44,918 nucleotides of DNA from a virus, in IMG/VR virus record IMGVR_UViG_3300043640_000249, positions 1-44,918 of that record. The stretch is one strand, 5' to 3'. How positions within the stretch are numbered: position 1 is the stretch's first letter; the number at the start of each line of letters is the position of its first letter. A program made the position numbers and the translations under genes. Below are positions 28,970 through 37,723 of this stretch, piece after piece. Under the pieces are notes generated by a model. It ran no database searches. It was given only the letters and a program-made list of their open reading frames with translations, and was not told where the DNA came from.

Positions 28970-29488
28970 TCACCCCATCCAGCAGGAGTCATCGACCAGA
29001 GAGGCCGGGATCGGGATCCTGATGAACGCGAGGGTCTGAGAGACCGAGCGCTCGCGTTCCCACACGCCGTACGGGCCGCCGGAAGGCTTCGGGACCGTGT
29101 TGAACTCGACGGTCGGGTACGTGCCACCGTGCGCCGGGCCCATGGCCATGACGACGTGGTTCGGAACCCTGTTCGGCTCGAAGTCGAGGAACGCCAGGAT
29201 GAGCTCGCCCGCGTGCTCGACCTCCCAGCCCTGCGCCTGGAGGTGCTTCAGCCAGGACGGGACCCACGCCCAGTCCTTGTCGATGCCGCCGTACAGCTTG
29301 AGTAGTTCGGGCGAGACCTGAGCGGCCGCCCAGATCTGCCCCATGGCGCACGAGTTGCCGGTCCGGTAGTCCGGATCGCCGACCTGCTGGGCGAACCAGG
29401 AGCCGTACTTGGTGACGCCGCTGGCCGGGTACTTGGTCCCGACCTCGCCGAGCAGCACCTTCTTCAGGGCCGCGCGAGGATCGCTCAT
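28970..29488 (-). CDS. CHAP-like cysteine peptidase/amidase (second lysin)
   Basis: This is a 172-aa protein. A likely nucleophile is Cys47 in GNSCAMGQIWAA and the His partner His111 in NHVVMAMG, then a beta segment GTYPTVEFNT, which is the CHAP/NlpC layout. It would cut the peptide part of peptidoglycan while the GH25 lysozyme cuts the glycan. Its start was chosen at MSDPRA (29488) in overlap with the upstream holin-like gene. Confidence 0.65.
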   Translation of the reverse strand: MSDPRAALKKVLLGEVGTKYPASGVTKYGSWFAQQVGDPDYRTGNSCAMGQIWAAAQVSPELLKLYGGIDKDWAWVPSWLKHLQAQGWEVEHAGELILAFLDFEPNRVPNHVVMAMGPAHGGTYPTVEFNTVPKPSGGPYGVWERERSVSQTLAFIRIPIPASLVDDSCWMG

Positions 29489-29790
29489 CGATCCCTCCTC
29501 CTCCTTGGTCGGATCTGGATCTTGTAGAGCAACAGCAGCTGCCAGCCCAGGACGAACGGCAGACCCGCGAACGCGACCAGCCGCGCCACCTGGAACCACG
29601 TCGCATCCGCGCCCGCCAAAACCCCGGCCGACCACAAATCCAGCAGCACCGCGAGCTCCGCCGTGAACGCCATGACGTGCCGGCCCTGCCGAGACGTCCA
29701 CCACCGCGCCGACAGGTGGTAGATCACGCAGAACGTCGTGGCCTCGGCCGCGCACGTCATGATCAGGAGGCTGCCGAGCAAGCGGATCAA
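29485..29790 (-). CDS. Holin-like three-helix membrane protein
   Basis: This 101-aa protein has about three hydrophobic segments (IRLLGSLLIMTCAAEATTF, FTAELAVLLDLWSAGVLAG, RLVAFAGLPFVLGWQLLLLY) and ends in a very basic tail RPRRRRDR, the standard holin topology. It lies immediately before the CHAP-like lysin. Confidence 0.6.
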   Translation of the reverse strand: MIRLLGSLLIMTCAAEATTFCVIYHLSARWWTSRQGRHVMAFTAELAVLLDLWSAGVLAGADATWFQVARLVAFAGLPFVLGWQLLLLYKIQIRPRRRRDR

Positions 29791-29978
29791 CGCGAGTCCC
29801 TGAAGGCGTGGCCGATCGCGTCGGCAAAATGGTTGTGCCGGCGGAGCTGGCGGTGGAGCTCCGCGACTCGCTCGGTCTCCGGGCGCATCTGCTTCGCCTT
29901 CTCGTACCGCTCCTCGGCCGCCGCGAGCGCCTCGTCGACCGGCTTGTCGTCGTCGCGCTTACTCCAGGGCCACCGCAT
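29787..29978 (-). CDS. Small charged helical protein
   Basis: This 63-aa protein starts with RWPWSKRDDD and continues as one charged helix (EALAAAEERYEKAKQMRP, then ELHRQLRRHNHFADAIG). Such small proteins often sit near holins in Streptomyces phages. Function unknown. Confidence 0.55.
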   Translation of the reverse strand: MRWPWSKRDDDKPVDEALAAAEERYEKAKQMRPETERVAELHRQLRRHNHFADAIGHAFRDSR

Positions 29979-30274
29979 CAGGCCGGGTCCTTGTCGCGCG
30001 GACGGTCGGCCGCCGTGACGATCGAGCGCATCAGCGCTTCCGTAGTACGGCCAACCTCGACGAGGATGACGACCTGCTCGACCAGCTCCCGCTCGGTCGA
30101 TTGCGACAGCTTCGCCAAGGCTTCCCATTTGTCGCGCTCCTTTTGTGCGTCCTTCAGGGCGCGGCGCGGCACCAGCCATCCGCCGAGAATGAGGCCGACA
30201 GCGATGGCCAGCAGGCCGGTCGCGCCGAGCTGCGACCAGGGCAGAGCGCCCAAGTTCCACGCTCCTTCGTTCAT
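29978..30274 (-). CDS. Single-helix membrane protein near lysis genes
   Basis: This 98-aa protein has one N-terminal membrane helix (about residues 14-34, LGATGLLAIAVGLILGGWLV) and a long charged, coiled-looking cytoplasmic part (KDAQKERDKWEALAKLSQST). It resembles class-III holins or spanin-like helpers. Confidence 0.55.
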   Translation of the reverse strand: MNEGAWNLGALPWSQLGATGLLAIAVGLILGGWLVPRRALKDAQKERDKWEALAKLSQSTERELVEQVVILVEVGRTTEALMRSIVTAADRPRDKDPA

Positions 30275-30278
30275 ACGG

Positions 30279-30803
30279 TCAGGAGATCCGCAGCGCGCGG
30301 GCCCACGAGCCGCCACCCATGCGAGTCGCCGCGGCATTCGAGCTGCCCTGCGTCCACGAGATCGCGCACGTACCCGCCGTCGTCGTGGTGACCAGCGCCG
30401 TCTCCTCGGCAATGGACTGGTTCAAGCTGCCGACACCACGGTTGCCGTACAGGACCGCGGTGGCGTAGGCGTGCACACCCGAGCGCATCGAGATGTTGTT
30501 GGAGTTCGCATCCGTCGCCGTGCTGCCCGGCCCCATCGCCGACCGGTTCCCGGTCGCCCCGGCCGGCACCGTCCACTTCGTCTGCATCAGGCCCGTGTTG
30601 CCCGCGTAGAACAGGTAGAACTCGACGATGTAGATCGCGGACGCGGCCAGGGAGAACGTCAGCTCCGGGTCGTCGGAGAACGTCGTCGTCGAGGACCGGT
30701 CCGTCGACGCGGTCTTGTAGGCGATCAGGGACTGCCCAGCGGCCAGGTCGGCGGCGGTGAGCTCCTGTCCGGCTGTCCAGAACGGCCAAATCGATGTGAG
30801 CAT
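30279..30803 (-). CDS. Minor tail / fibre-like structural protein
   Basis: This 174-aa protein begins MLTSIWPFWTAGQELTAADLA, a typical start for actinophage tail-fibre segments. The rest is Ser/Thr/Gly-rich and beta-like with ALYGNRGVGSLNQS, and it ends in GGSWARALRIS. It follows the large minor tail protein. It probably forms part of the tail tip or a side fibre. Confidence 0.65.
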   Translation of the reverse strand: MLTSIWPFWTAGQELTAADLAAGQSLIAYKTASTDRSSTTTFSDDPELTFSLAASAIYIVEFYLFYAGNTGLMQTKWTVPAGATGNRSAMGPGSTATDANSNNISMRSGVHAYATAVLYGNRGVGSLNQSIAEETALVTTTTAGTCAISWTQGSSNAAATRMGGGSWARALRIS

Positions 30804-30811
30804 GGGCTACC

Positions 30812-33592
30812 TCATTGGGCCAGGATCGGGGGCAGGGCGAGCGCGACAGGCTCGTTCGCCGCGTGGGTCTTGATCACGCCGTTGATGCTGCGGGTGACCG
30901 TGAAGGTCTGCGGTGAACTGCCGCCGGTGACGTTGGTGACGGTCATGACCTCACCGCCGATGACGACATCGAACGGCCGGTCACCGGCGTCGATGGACCA
31001 CAACGGCCCCGACGTCGTCTTCACGCTCAAGCTGGTGCCGGTGGTCGTGACGCTGGAGTTCAGCGCGGACCCGGCCGAGGCGAGGCGCCCGAGGACTGTG
31101 TCGTCGAGGCGGATGACCTTCCACGGTTTGCCCGGTGAGCAGTTCGGGATGGCGACCCAGCTGACGGTGTCGATGGTCTCGGTGTAGCCCTCCACGAATA
31201 CGTCGACCTGCCCGGGCGGTAGATCCCGCCCGGGGTTGGTGATCGCCGCGGCGGAGCCGACGTCAGCGGCCGCCCAGTCGGTGATCAGGGACGGCTGGCC
31301 GTTCAGGTTCGGCGTGATCGCCGAATACCGCAGGTCGTCGGCCGTGCCGAGGTGCACACGCCACCCGGCCTGGTGCGGTAGCTGAATGTCGCCTGCGACG
31401 TTGACCGTGCCGGAGTCGGCGTACTCCCCGACCTCATCGATGTGTGCCTGGTCGAGGACACGCGCCGCACTGCCGCCGTTCGCGCGGGAAGCGGTGAAGT
31501 CGTTGCGGAGGTGCTGGTCGTCGTCGGTGGGTTCGAGCGGCGGGGCGACGTCCCCGGCTGCGTAGTCGAGAGTGAAGGTCGGCGTGGCGTTGTAGCGTCC
31601 CGCGCGGGCCTGGTAGGCGAGGCGGCCATCGCGGCGCTCGAACAGGACCCCGCCGTCGGCGGCTTCGCAGTCGCGCAAAATGTCGAGGAAGTCGTTGATG
31701 GGCTGCGGGCCCATCGGCTCAGAACGGCCACCATCACCGACGATCAGGACAGGGATGTTCGCCTCGCTGCTGACCCGCCGGATCCGGTCGGTCGCGCGCT
31801 CTCCAGGGTGCCCCGCGCCGGCATCGAGCAGCCAAGCCAGCGACGCGGCGAAGGCGGTGTTGCTGATGCCCGGGTCGGCGACGCTGATGAACAGGTGGCT
31901 GACCGTGCCCTGAATGTCATGCGGAGTGACGAAGTTGAGGTTGTTCACACCCGCCGTGGTCACCGGGGCGGCAACATCGCCGGGTACGACCTCGGTGGCG
32001 TCCAGGACGCCATTGACGAAGATGTAATAGATCATGTCGCTACCGGAGTTGATAGCGCGCACGGTGACCTGAACCGGGCCCTTGCCGCGAATGTCGACGG
32101 TCCCAATCAGCTGATGACCCAGAAGCGCGAAATGCTCGGTTACCTCGACGGTGACCAGGCCGGTATCCGCATATCCGTTCCACCTTCCGTAGAAGGAGTT
32201 CGGCGTCAACCATCGGATAACGGGTGAGACATCTGTCGCACCCTCGGGCTGTTCTAGCCACCAGGAGACCTGCCAGCCGCCCGTTGACGCCATTCCCTGC
32301 ACGATCGAGAACGTCGAAGATCCGTATGGTGCGGTCAGCGCCCCCGCCGAGCCGGGCGGTCCGCCATCTCCGAAGGACGTAGCGCCCCGCGTCACCATGG
32401 CCGGCCTGTCGAGCAGGCCTGATGATCCGTCCGATTCCAGCGGCCAGTAGGCGTCTGCCTCGCCACGTGAGGTGATCGCCTTGCGCAACGGCGAGTTCAG
32501 CACCCGGCCGCGCGCGAGCCGCCGCGTGATCCCGGCCGCCTCGATCGGCATGTGCTCATCGACTTGGCCGCCCCGGGACTTCGGCGGGAACTCCGACACG
32601 AACCCCCGGTAGCGAAGCCGCCACCCGTCGCCGACGTCGATCCAGTTCTGGATGGGCGTGTTCTTGCTCAACAACCCGTAGTACGGCCCGTTCGGGTTCA
32701 GGCGGACGTACCGGCCCGCGCTGTTGTCCAGCGTCAGGCCCGTCATCGACGACGGGCCCACCGTTGACGTCTCATCCGCGCGGCCGAGTTTGATCGCCAC
32801 ACCGCCATCACGGGGCTGCGCGTCATCGCTGATATCCGTCCACAGGCCCGCCCAGAACGCCGGATCCTGGTTCGGGTTGGCGCCCAACGCCAGCTCGGTC
32901 TTCATCCGCAGCGGCGTCTGCGGGAACGTCACCGAACCGACCGCCGGCTGACGCACCGCAATGGACACCGCAGCCCAGGGAGCGCCAACGGACACCGTCG
33001 CCGTACGCGAGCTCGGGCCGGCCGAACTCAACGTCTGCTCACCCGTCCGGGTGGTGCTGAACGCCCCATCGAGCTCGGCCCGCATGGTCAGCCCGCCGAG
33101 CGTGGTGAAGTTGCCCAGCGCCCCCGACAGCCACGAGCCGATCAGCAGCTCCGTGCCGTCCACCGAATACAGCGGCAGCGGCTGAGCCGTGCCCGCGGTC
33201 GCGGAGGTTGACGCGCCGACACTGAAAACCTCGGCCGCATCCTCACCGTCACGCGTGCCGGAGAGGAAGTACAGGTGCGAGTGGCTCTCGGCGCCGACCC
33301 TGCTGTCGTTGGGCAGCACGATGTGCCGGGTGTCGGTGTCGTGGAACTTGGTCGCCCATACGCGCATGTGTGTCAGGCCATCGCCCGTGTCGGCCTGCGT
33401 GAGCAGTTGGAACGCCCCGACCGGCCAGCCGCCATCGAACGCGCCCGGGTCCGGGCCCATGTTGGCGGCACTCCCGCCGCACATGGCGTGGACGACGATC
33501 ATCCAGCCGTCCAGGTCGCCGCTGATGCCGTTCCAGACGATCTGGTCGGCGCTGGAGACGGTCGAGACGTAGACAGTGACCGTGGCGGCCAT
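30812..33592 (-). CDS. Large minor tail protein (tail tip)
   Basis: This is a 926-aa protein directly after the tape measure and begins one base from its end. The N-terminal region (1-230) is beta-rich and ends in AWAAVSIAVRQ. The middle (240-400) resembles a distal tail or baseplate core (MKTELALGANPNQDPAFW..., ITRRLARGRVLNSPLRKAI). A Gly/Thr/Ser-rich region with LamG-like features (PYGSSTFSIVQGMASTGGWQVS..., FYGRWNGYADTGLVTVEV) lies at about 440-620. The end (700-926) has a strand-rich domain. It should form the tail tip and perhaps bind a receptor. Confidence 0.72.
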   Translation of the reverse strand: MAATVTVYVSTVSSADQIVWNGISGDLDGWMIVVHAMCGGSAANMGPDPGAFDGGWPVGAFQLLTQADTGDGLTHMRVWATKFHDTDTRHIVLPNDSRVGAESHSHLYFLSGTRDGEDAAEVFSVGASTSATAGTAQPLPLYSVDGTELLIGSWLSGALGNFTTLGGLTMRAELDGAFSTTRTGEQTLSSAGPSSRTATVSVGAPWAAVSIAVRQPAVGSVTFPQTPLRMKTELALGANPNQDPAFWAGLWTDISDDAQPRDGGVAIKLGRADETSTVGPSSMTGLTLDNSAGRYVRLNPNGPYYGLLSKNTPIQNWIDVGDGWRLRYRGFVSEFPPKSRGGQVDEHMPIEAAGITRRLARGRVLNSPLRKAITSRGEADAYWPLESDGSSGLLDRPAMVTRGATSFGDGGPPGSAGALTAPYGSSTFSIVQGMASTGGWQVSWWLEQPEGATDVSPVIRWLTPNSFYGRWNGYADTGLVTVEVTEHFALLGHQLIGTVDIRGKGPVQVTVRAINSGSDMIYYIFVNGVLDATEVVPGDVAAPVTTAGVNNLNFVTPHDIQGTVSHLFISVADPGISNTAFAASLAWLLDAGAGHPGERATDRIRRVSSEANIPVLIVGDGGRSEPMGPQPINDFLDILRDCEAADGGVLFERRDGRLAYQARAGRYNATPTFTLDYAAGDVAPPLEPTDDDQHLRNDFTASRANGGSAARVLDQAHIDEVGEYADSGTVNVAGDIQLPHQAGWRVHLGTADDLRYSAITPNLNGQPSLITDWAAADVGSAAAITNPGRDLPPGQVDVFVEGYTETIDTVSWVAIPNCSPGKPWKVIRLDDTVLGRLASAGSALNSSVTTTGTSLSVKTTSGPLWSIDAGDRPFDVVIGGEVMTVTNVTGGSSPQTFTVTRSINGVIKTHAANEPVALALPPILAQ

Positions 33593-36210
33593 CAGGAAGT
33601 GCCGCCGAGCGCGACCTGCACGTCACCGCCGCCATCGACGCGCACGATCTTCTGCATGACCTTCTTCAGCTCACCGTTGCCCTGGCCCCAGTCGAACCAC
33701 ACGCGCACCGTGCCGCCACCCGACCGGCCCGCCGCGGCCACGCCCGCCGGCGCGTTCGCCGCCATACGCACACCGGCCGGACCGGTGCTCGGCGTGGCCA
33801 GGGGCGTGGTGGCGATCTGGCTCGATACGCCTCCGAGCGCGTGCTTCAGCATCGGCAGCTGGGAGGTGATGCCGGTGACCAGGCCGCCCATGATCGCGGC
33901 ACCGGACGGCGTCAGGAGCTTGCGGTCGACGTCCATCGGGCCCTTCCACGAAGGGATCAGCGACGTCACCCACGACAGGTTCGACTTCAGCCAGCCGATC
34001 ATCGACTTGATGCCGTTGACGAGGCCGTTGATGATCGACTGGCCTGCGCCGTACAAGAAGGACCCGGCACCAGAGAAGGTGGACTTGATCGACTTCGGGA
34101 TGCCCTTGGCGTAGCTGAGCAGCGACTTGACCTTGTTGATCGCGCCGGTAGCCAAGCCGGAGAAGATCGAGATCACGCGGCTCGGCAGCGACCCGAACCA
34201 GCCGATGATGCCGTTGACGATGTCCGGGATCACGGAGTGCCCCAAGAGCACATCGAAGAGCCAGCGGAACAGCCCGAAGATCGCGTTCAGTCCAGCGCCG
34301 ATCACGCCGACCACGAGGTTCACGCTCGACCCCAAGTTGGATGCCAGCGCCGTGGAGATCTGCAAGATCATGGACAGGATCGGGACCATGATCGGCGTCC
34401 ACTGCACCATCAGATTGATCAGCTCGATCAGTGCCGGCAGCAGCTGCGGGAGGGCCTGCGCCAGGTTCTCCGCGATCACCACAGCGAGCTCGATGATCTG
34501 CGGCAACAGTGGCGTGATCGCCACCAGCAGCTGGATCATCGCGGGCACGAGCCCATTCAGCAGCTGCGGGATCATCGCCGCGAACTGCGGCAGCACCCGC
34601 GCCAGCGCCTGGCCGAGTTGCTGGCCGAGCAGACCCGCAACCGGCACCAGTGCGGCGGCCCACAGCGCGAACGCCGCTGTGATCTGCGGCATGATCGGCA
34701 CCAGAGCGCCCGCGATCGCGGTGATCACCGGGCCGAGCACCGCCGTCAGCTCCAGAAGGGCTGCCGACAGCTGCTGCGCGAGCAGCGCGGCGAGCTGCGC
34801 TGCCAGAGGCAGTAGCGGAGCCAGCGCGACGACCGCTTGGGCGACCAGCGGCAGGACCGGGGCGAGCGCCACGGCGATCTGTGAGATCGCCTGACCGATC
34901 AGCGGCAGCACCGGCGCCAGGACCTGGACCGCAGCACCCAGACCAGCGAATACGGCGCGCAGGCCGGGCTCCAGTGCGGCCAGCGCGGGCGCCAAGGCGT
35001 TGATCGCGTCGGTCAGGATCGGGCCGAGCACCTGCGCCAACCGGCCCACCGGACCAGCCAGGGTGCCGAGACCCGTGACCAGGGCAGCGATCACCGGGCC
35101 AAGTGCCTCCCCGGCCGCGGCGAGCCCCTGGAAGATCGAGACGAGCGCAGATTTGCCGGCCGCCGTCTTGAGGAACGCGTTGAGTTTCCCGAGCGCGGCA
35201 CCGAGCACGCCGAGGAACCCTGAGCCCGCGGCCGATGCGGCGCTGAACACCGACGACAAGATCCCGCCGACGCTCTTCAGGACCCCGCCGAGCTGCGTCA
35301 ACGTGTCGAAGAAGTTGTTGATCCACTTCGTGGCCTGGCCGGACTTGACCATCTGCTGGAGCCACTCGCCGAACCGCTTACCGATCGTCCCGATCGCAGT
35401 GCCGATCCGTGGCAGGAAGCTGAGCCCTTCGGTGGCCAGCGCGCGGAACCCCTTCAGCAGCGGATCCAGGGCAGGCATGATGTTCTTGATGGCCTGCTGC
35501 GTCTGCCCGAATGCGGCTTTGACCAGCTCGACGCTTTTGGACTGCCGCGCGAACTCGGCGATCTTGCGTCCAGCAATACCGAACTGGGCCGCCACCGCGG
35601 CGGCACCCGTCTTGATCGGGCCGCCGAGCGTCTTGGCCAATGCGGTCAGCTGACCGACCAGCGGCTTGAACAGTGCCTGCTGAGCGGCGTTCCTGATCCC
35701 CAGCAGCGTCGGCCGGAGCGCGAACAGCTCCTTCGCCGTATCTCGCGCCGCCGGCGCCAGATCCTTGAGGGCGTCCTTCAGCTTCCCTGCGTCGCCGGCC
35801 AAGGCCGCCTTGAACGCGTCGCCGGTCCCGGACGTCGCCAGCTTGAGCGTGCCCATGGCCGCCGCTGCCGACACGGCCACGGCCGGAAGCAGCGCGAGCC
35901 CGCCCAGAAGCGGCGCGAGCGCCCCACCGGCCTGTACGACCGTATTCAGGGACGCGGCAGCGGCACCGACGGCGAGGATGCCGACCGCGGCCTTCTTGCT
36001 GCCCGCCGCGACCGCCGACAGGCCCCGGGTGAGGCCGGTCATGGAGGTGCGGCCGAGCTTGGACAGGGTGCCGCCGAACCGGCTGGAGCCCTTGTCTGCC
36101 TGGTCGATCTCCCGGTTCGTTTCCCGGAGGCTGGTCGTGACCTTCCGGATGCCCTTGCTGGTGTTCTCCGTGACGGAGATCCGGACGATCAGGTTACGAA
36201 TCGTCGCCAT
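33592..36210 (-). CDS. Tail tape-measure protein
   Basis: This is an 872-aa protein. Length, position after the GT chaperone gene and composition make this the tape measure that sets tail length. A long helical N-terminus is followed by a hydrophobic central region (about 80-135 and 400-560) with repeated ALAPVLPLxxQA blocks and several possible membrane helices, used at DNA injection. A C-terminal Gly/Ser/Thr part follows. With the usual 0.15 nm per residue the tail would be about 130 nm. The ATG at 36210 overlaps the end of the GT product. Confidence 0.92.
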   Translation of the reverse strand: MATIRNLIVRISVTENTSKGIRKVTTSLRETNREIDQADKGSSRFGGTLSKLGRTSMTGLTRGLSAVAAGSKKAAVGILAVGAAAASLNTVVQAGGALAPLLGGLALLPAVAVSAAAAMGTLKLATSGTGDAFKAALAGDAGKLKDALKDLAPAARDTAKELFALRPTLLGIRNAAQQALFKPLVGQLTALAKTLGGPIKTGAAAVAAQFGIAGRKIAEFARQSKSVELVKAAFGQTQQAIKNIMPALDPLLKGFRALATEGLSFLPRIGTAIGTIGKRFGEWLQQMVKSGQATKWINNFFDTLTQLGGVLKSVGGILSSVFSAASAAGSGFLGVLGAALGKLNAFLKTAAGKSALVSIFQGLAAAGEALGPVIAALVTGLGTLAGPVGRLAQVLGPILTDAINALAPALAALEPGLRAVFAGLGAAVQVLAPVLPLIGQAISQIAVALAPVLPLVAQAVVALAPLLPLAAQLAALLAQQLSAALLELTAVLGPVITAIAGALVPIMPQITAAFALWAAALVPVAGLLGQQLGQALARVLPQFAAMIPQLLNGLVPAMIQLLVAITPLLPQIIELAVVIAENLAQALPQLLPALIELINLMVQWTPIMVPILSMILQISTALASNLGSSVNLVVGVIGAGLNAIFGLFRWLFDVLLGHSVIPDIVNGIIGWFGSLPSRVISIFSGLATGAINKVKSLLSYAKGIPKSIKSTFSGAGSFLYGAGQSIINGLVNGIKSMIGWLKSNLSWVTSLIPSWKGPMDVDRKLLTPSGAAIMGGLVTGITSQLPMLKHALGGVSSQIATTPLATPSTGPAGVRMAANAPAGVAAAGRSGGGTVRVWFDWGQGNGELKKVMQKIVRVDGGGDVQVALGGTS

Positions 36211-36963
36211 CGTCTGACCCCCTCATGAGCTCCGGCCAGTCCGGATAGAACTTGGAGAACGGCAGCTCTTTTTGGCTGGCAGAGTTCGCGACGGTGGTGG
36301 CGATCAGCGCGGCGAGGTAGTCGTCACGACGGCCACCGAGCGGCCCGTAGAGGTTCTCGAACGCCCTCCATTCGCTCAGTTCGTGGGAGCTGATCCCGGC
36401 CAGGAGCTGGGCGACGGAACCGGCACCGAGGTGGGCGGCGAGACGGAAGTAGAAGGCCCGCTGTTCGCGGGCTCGGAATTTCCCTCCAGAGCCTCCACGT
36501 CCTCATCGGTGATGCCGGACAGGCGGCAGGCGACGTCGAACAGGCGGGACAGGGCGGCACCGGAGCGCTTGGCCAGGGCGGCCACCTCGTTCTGCTCGAA
36601 CAGCGATGAGCCGTCCTCGTTGACCGCCGCGAGGGCGACGAGGCGAGCACGGAAGTTGCGCATGTCGCGGACGGGCTTGCCGTTGACGACCTTCTCCATC
36701 GACGCCTCGTAGGCGTCCCGCTCGGTGCCGTTCAGGCCGCGCACGCGTACGGTGCCGCCCCACTCGGGAACTTCGACGTCCTCGAATACGCGGTCGTCGG
36801 CGGCGAAGATCTCGTTCTTGGAGAGCAGGGTCATTCGTCCCCCATGGACGGAGTTGGAATCTTGGAGCGCCGCGATGATGTGCGGCAGGCCCTCGGCCGC
36901 CTCGCGAGCGACCGCGCGTGCCGCCGCCAGATGCGGCGGCACTGGGACGGGCCAATCGCTCAC
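36194..36963 (-). CDS. Tail assembly chaperone GT (-1 frameshift product)
   Basis: The G frame can shift -1 at GGGAAAT (36484-36478), written G GGA AAT in the G frame. After the shift the frame reads KFRAREQRAFYFRLAAHL, then SSHELSEWRAFENLYGPLGG and RRDDYLAALIATTVANSA, the typical T-domain of actinophage chaperones, and ends at TAA 36194 inside the start of the tape measure. The fused product is about 256 aa (213 aa from the internal ATG at 36834), and the base count agrees with a -1 shift. GT coats the tape measure while the tail tube polymerises. Confidence 0.82.
36376..36963 (-). CDS. Tail assembly chaperone G
   Basis: This is a 195-aa unshifted product. The conserved part begins at ATG 36834, after GGGGGA, with TLLSKNEIFAADDRVFEDVE and later KVVNGKPVRDMRNFRAR. 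The frame stays open upstream to GTG 36963, which overlaps the tail tube stop in a GTGA junction, adding 43 residues. The choice between the starts is unsettled. The last about 30 residues after the slip site are Ser/Pro-rich and unstructured, as expected if the normal stop is just by-product of the shift system. Confidence 0.8.
   Translation of the reverse strand: MSDWPVPVPPHLAAARAVAREAAEGLPHIIAALQDSNSVHGGRMTLLSKNEIFAADDRVFEDVEVPEWGGTVRVRGLNGTERDAYEASMEKVVNGKPVRDMRNFRARLVALAAVNEDGSSLFEQNEVAALAKRSGAALSRLFDVACRLSGITDEDVEALEGNSEPANSGPSTSVSPPTSVPVPSPSSWPGSAPTN
36478..36484 (-). promoter_or_regulatory. Slippery heptamer GGGAAAT (-1 frameshift)
   Basis: On the minus strand the codons GAG GGA AAT contain G GGA AAT, an X XXY YYZ heptamer. 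It differs by one base from the lambda G-T site GGGAAAG. It lies just where the G and T frames cross over. Confidence 0.78.
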
Positions 36964-37445
36964 GGGATGGTGATGTTCTCGGCGGGCTGGTCGGTGATGC
37001 TGAAGGCGATCTCGACCTGCGCCGCGTCCGTGCCCTCGACGCTGCGCTCCTTGCCGTGCGAGGCCACCCGCACCGGGAAAACGTCCATCTTCCGACCGGT
37101 GACGTCGCCGCCATCGAGCCAGACGATGAACCCGTTCGAGTCGACGGCCATGAGCTGCCGGGCGTCCGTACCGCCCAGGTCCATGTACATCGTGATGCTG
37201 CTGTCGTCCGCGCTGATCCGACCGGGAATCTTCGAGGTGAACCGGCTCGCCATGTTCGGCGTCTCGACCTGATCGCTGGTGGTCTTCCAGCCGTCGGCCG
37301 CCGAGTTCTCGTTGACGAGGTTCGTGCCCGCATTCAGCTCACCGCGCGTGGGCGCGGCCTTGTTCGAGATCGACGGCACCCAGTAGACCGCCGTGGTCCC
37401 GACGTTGATGTAGCGCGTCGCCGAGGCGATGTTCGCTGCGACCAT
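36960..37445 (-). CDS. Major tail tube protein
   Basis: This is a 161-aa protein immediately before the chaperone genes, the normal position. Segments VGTTAVYWVPSISNKAAPTR, later ITMYMDLGGTDARQ and VEIAFSITDQPAENITIP form a beta-rich fold of the tube protein type. It stacks as hexamers around the tape measure. Starts at ATG 37445 overlapping the upstream TAA by one base. Confidence 0.82.
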   Translation of the reverse strand: MVAANIASATRYINVGTTAVYWVPSISNKAAPTRGELNAGTNLVNENSAADGWKTTSDQVETPNMASRFTSKIPGRISADDSSITMYMDLGGTDARQLMAVDSNGFIVWLDGGDVTGRKMDVFPVRVASHGKERSVEGTDAAQVEIAFSITDQPAENITIP

Positions 37446-37723
37446 TAGTTGCTCTCCTTGTCGCTGGTCGCGCGCGGCGCGCGCGGTGTCTTCGGCTTGT
37501 TCTCGCCGGACTCCCCGGCGGGCTTGTCGTCCTGCGGCTCCTTGGCGGCCTCGAGTGCCTCAGTCGCGGCCCTCTCACGCTCGGCAGCAGCCGCGAACAG
37601 CTCCGGGGCCTCGGGCTCGGTGACCCAGCCCGTCATGCGGAGCATCGACGCCTGCTCTTCGCTGACCGCCTCGTACGAGCCGTCCACACGCGGGTGGCGC
37701 ATCGTGGGCATGACGTCCCCCAT
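37445..37723 (-). CDS. Small protein of tail/neck module, unknown function
   Basis: This 92-aa protein has a short N-terminal part of structural type (HPRVDGSYEAVSEEQASMLR, then MTGWVTEPEA) resembling small proteins near capsid or neck genes. A long Lys/Glu/Pro-rich, disordered C-terminus follows. Role unknown. Confidence 0.55.
   Translation of the reverse strand: MGDVMPTMRHPRVDGSYEAVSEEQASMLRMTGWVTEPEAPELFAAAAERERAATEALEAAKEPQDDKPAGESGENKPKTPRAPRATSDKESN

Noticed and set aside
30271-30789. Alternative minus-strand frame of 172 codons over 30279-30803
   Set aside because: Translation is rich in Arg/His/Asp and lacks the tail-fibre-like start WPFWTAGQELTA seen in the neighbouring frame, which also has better junctions.
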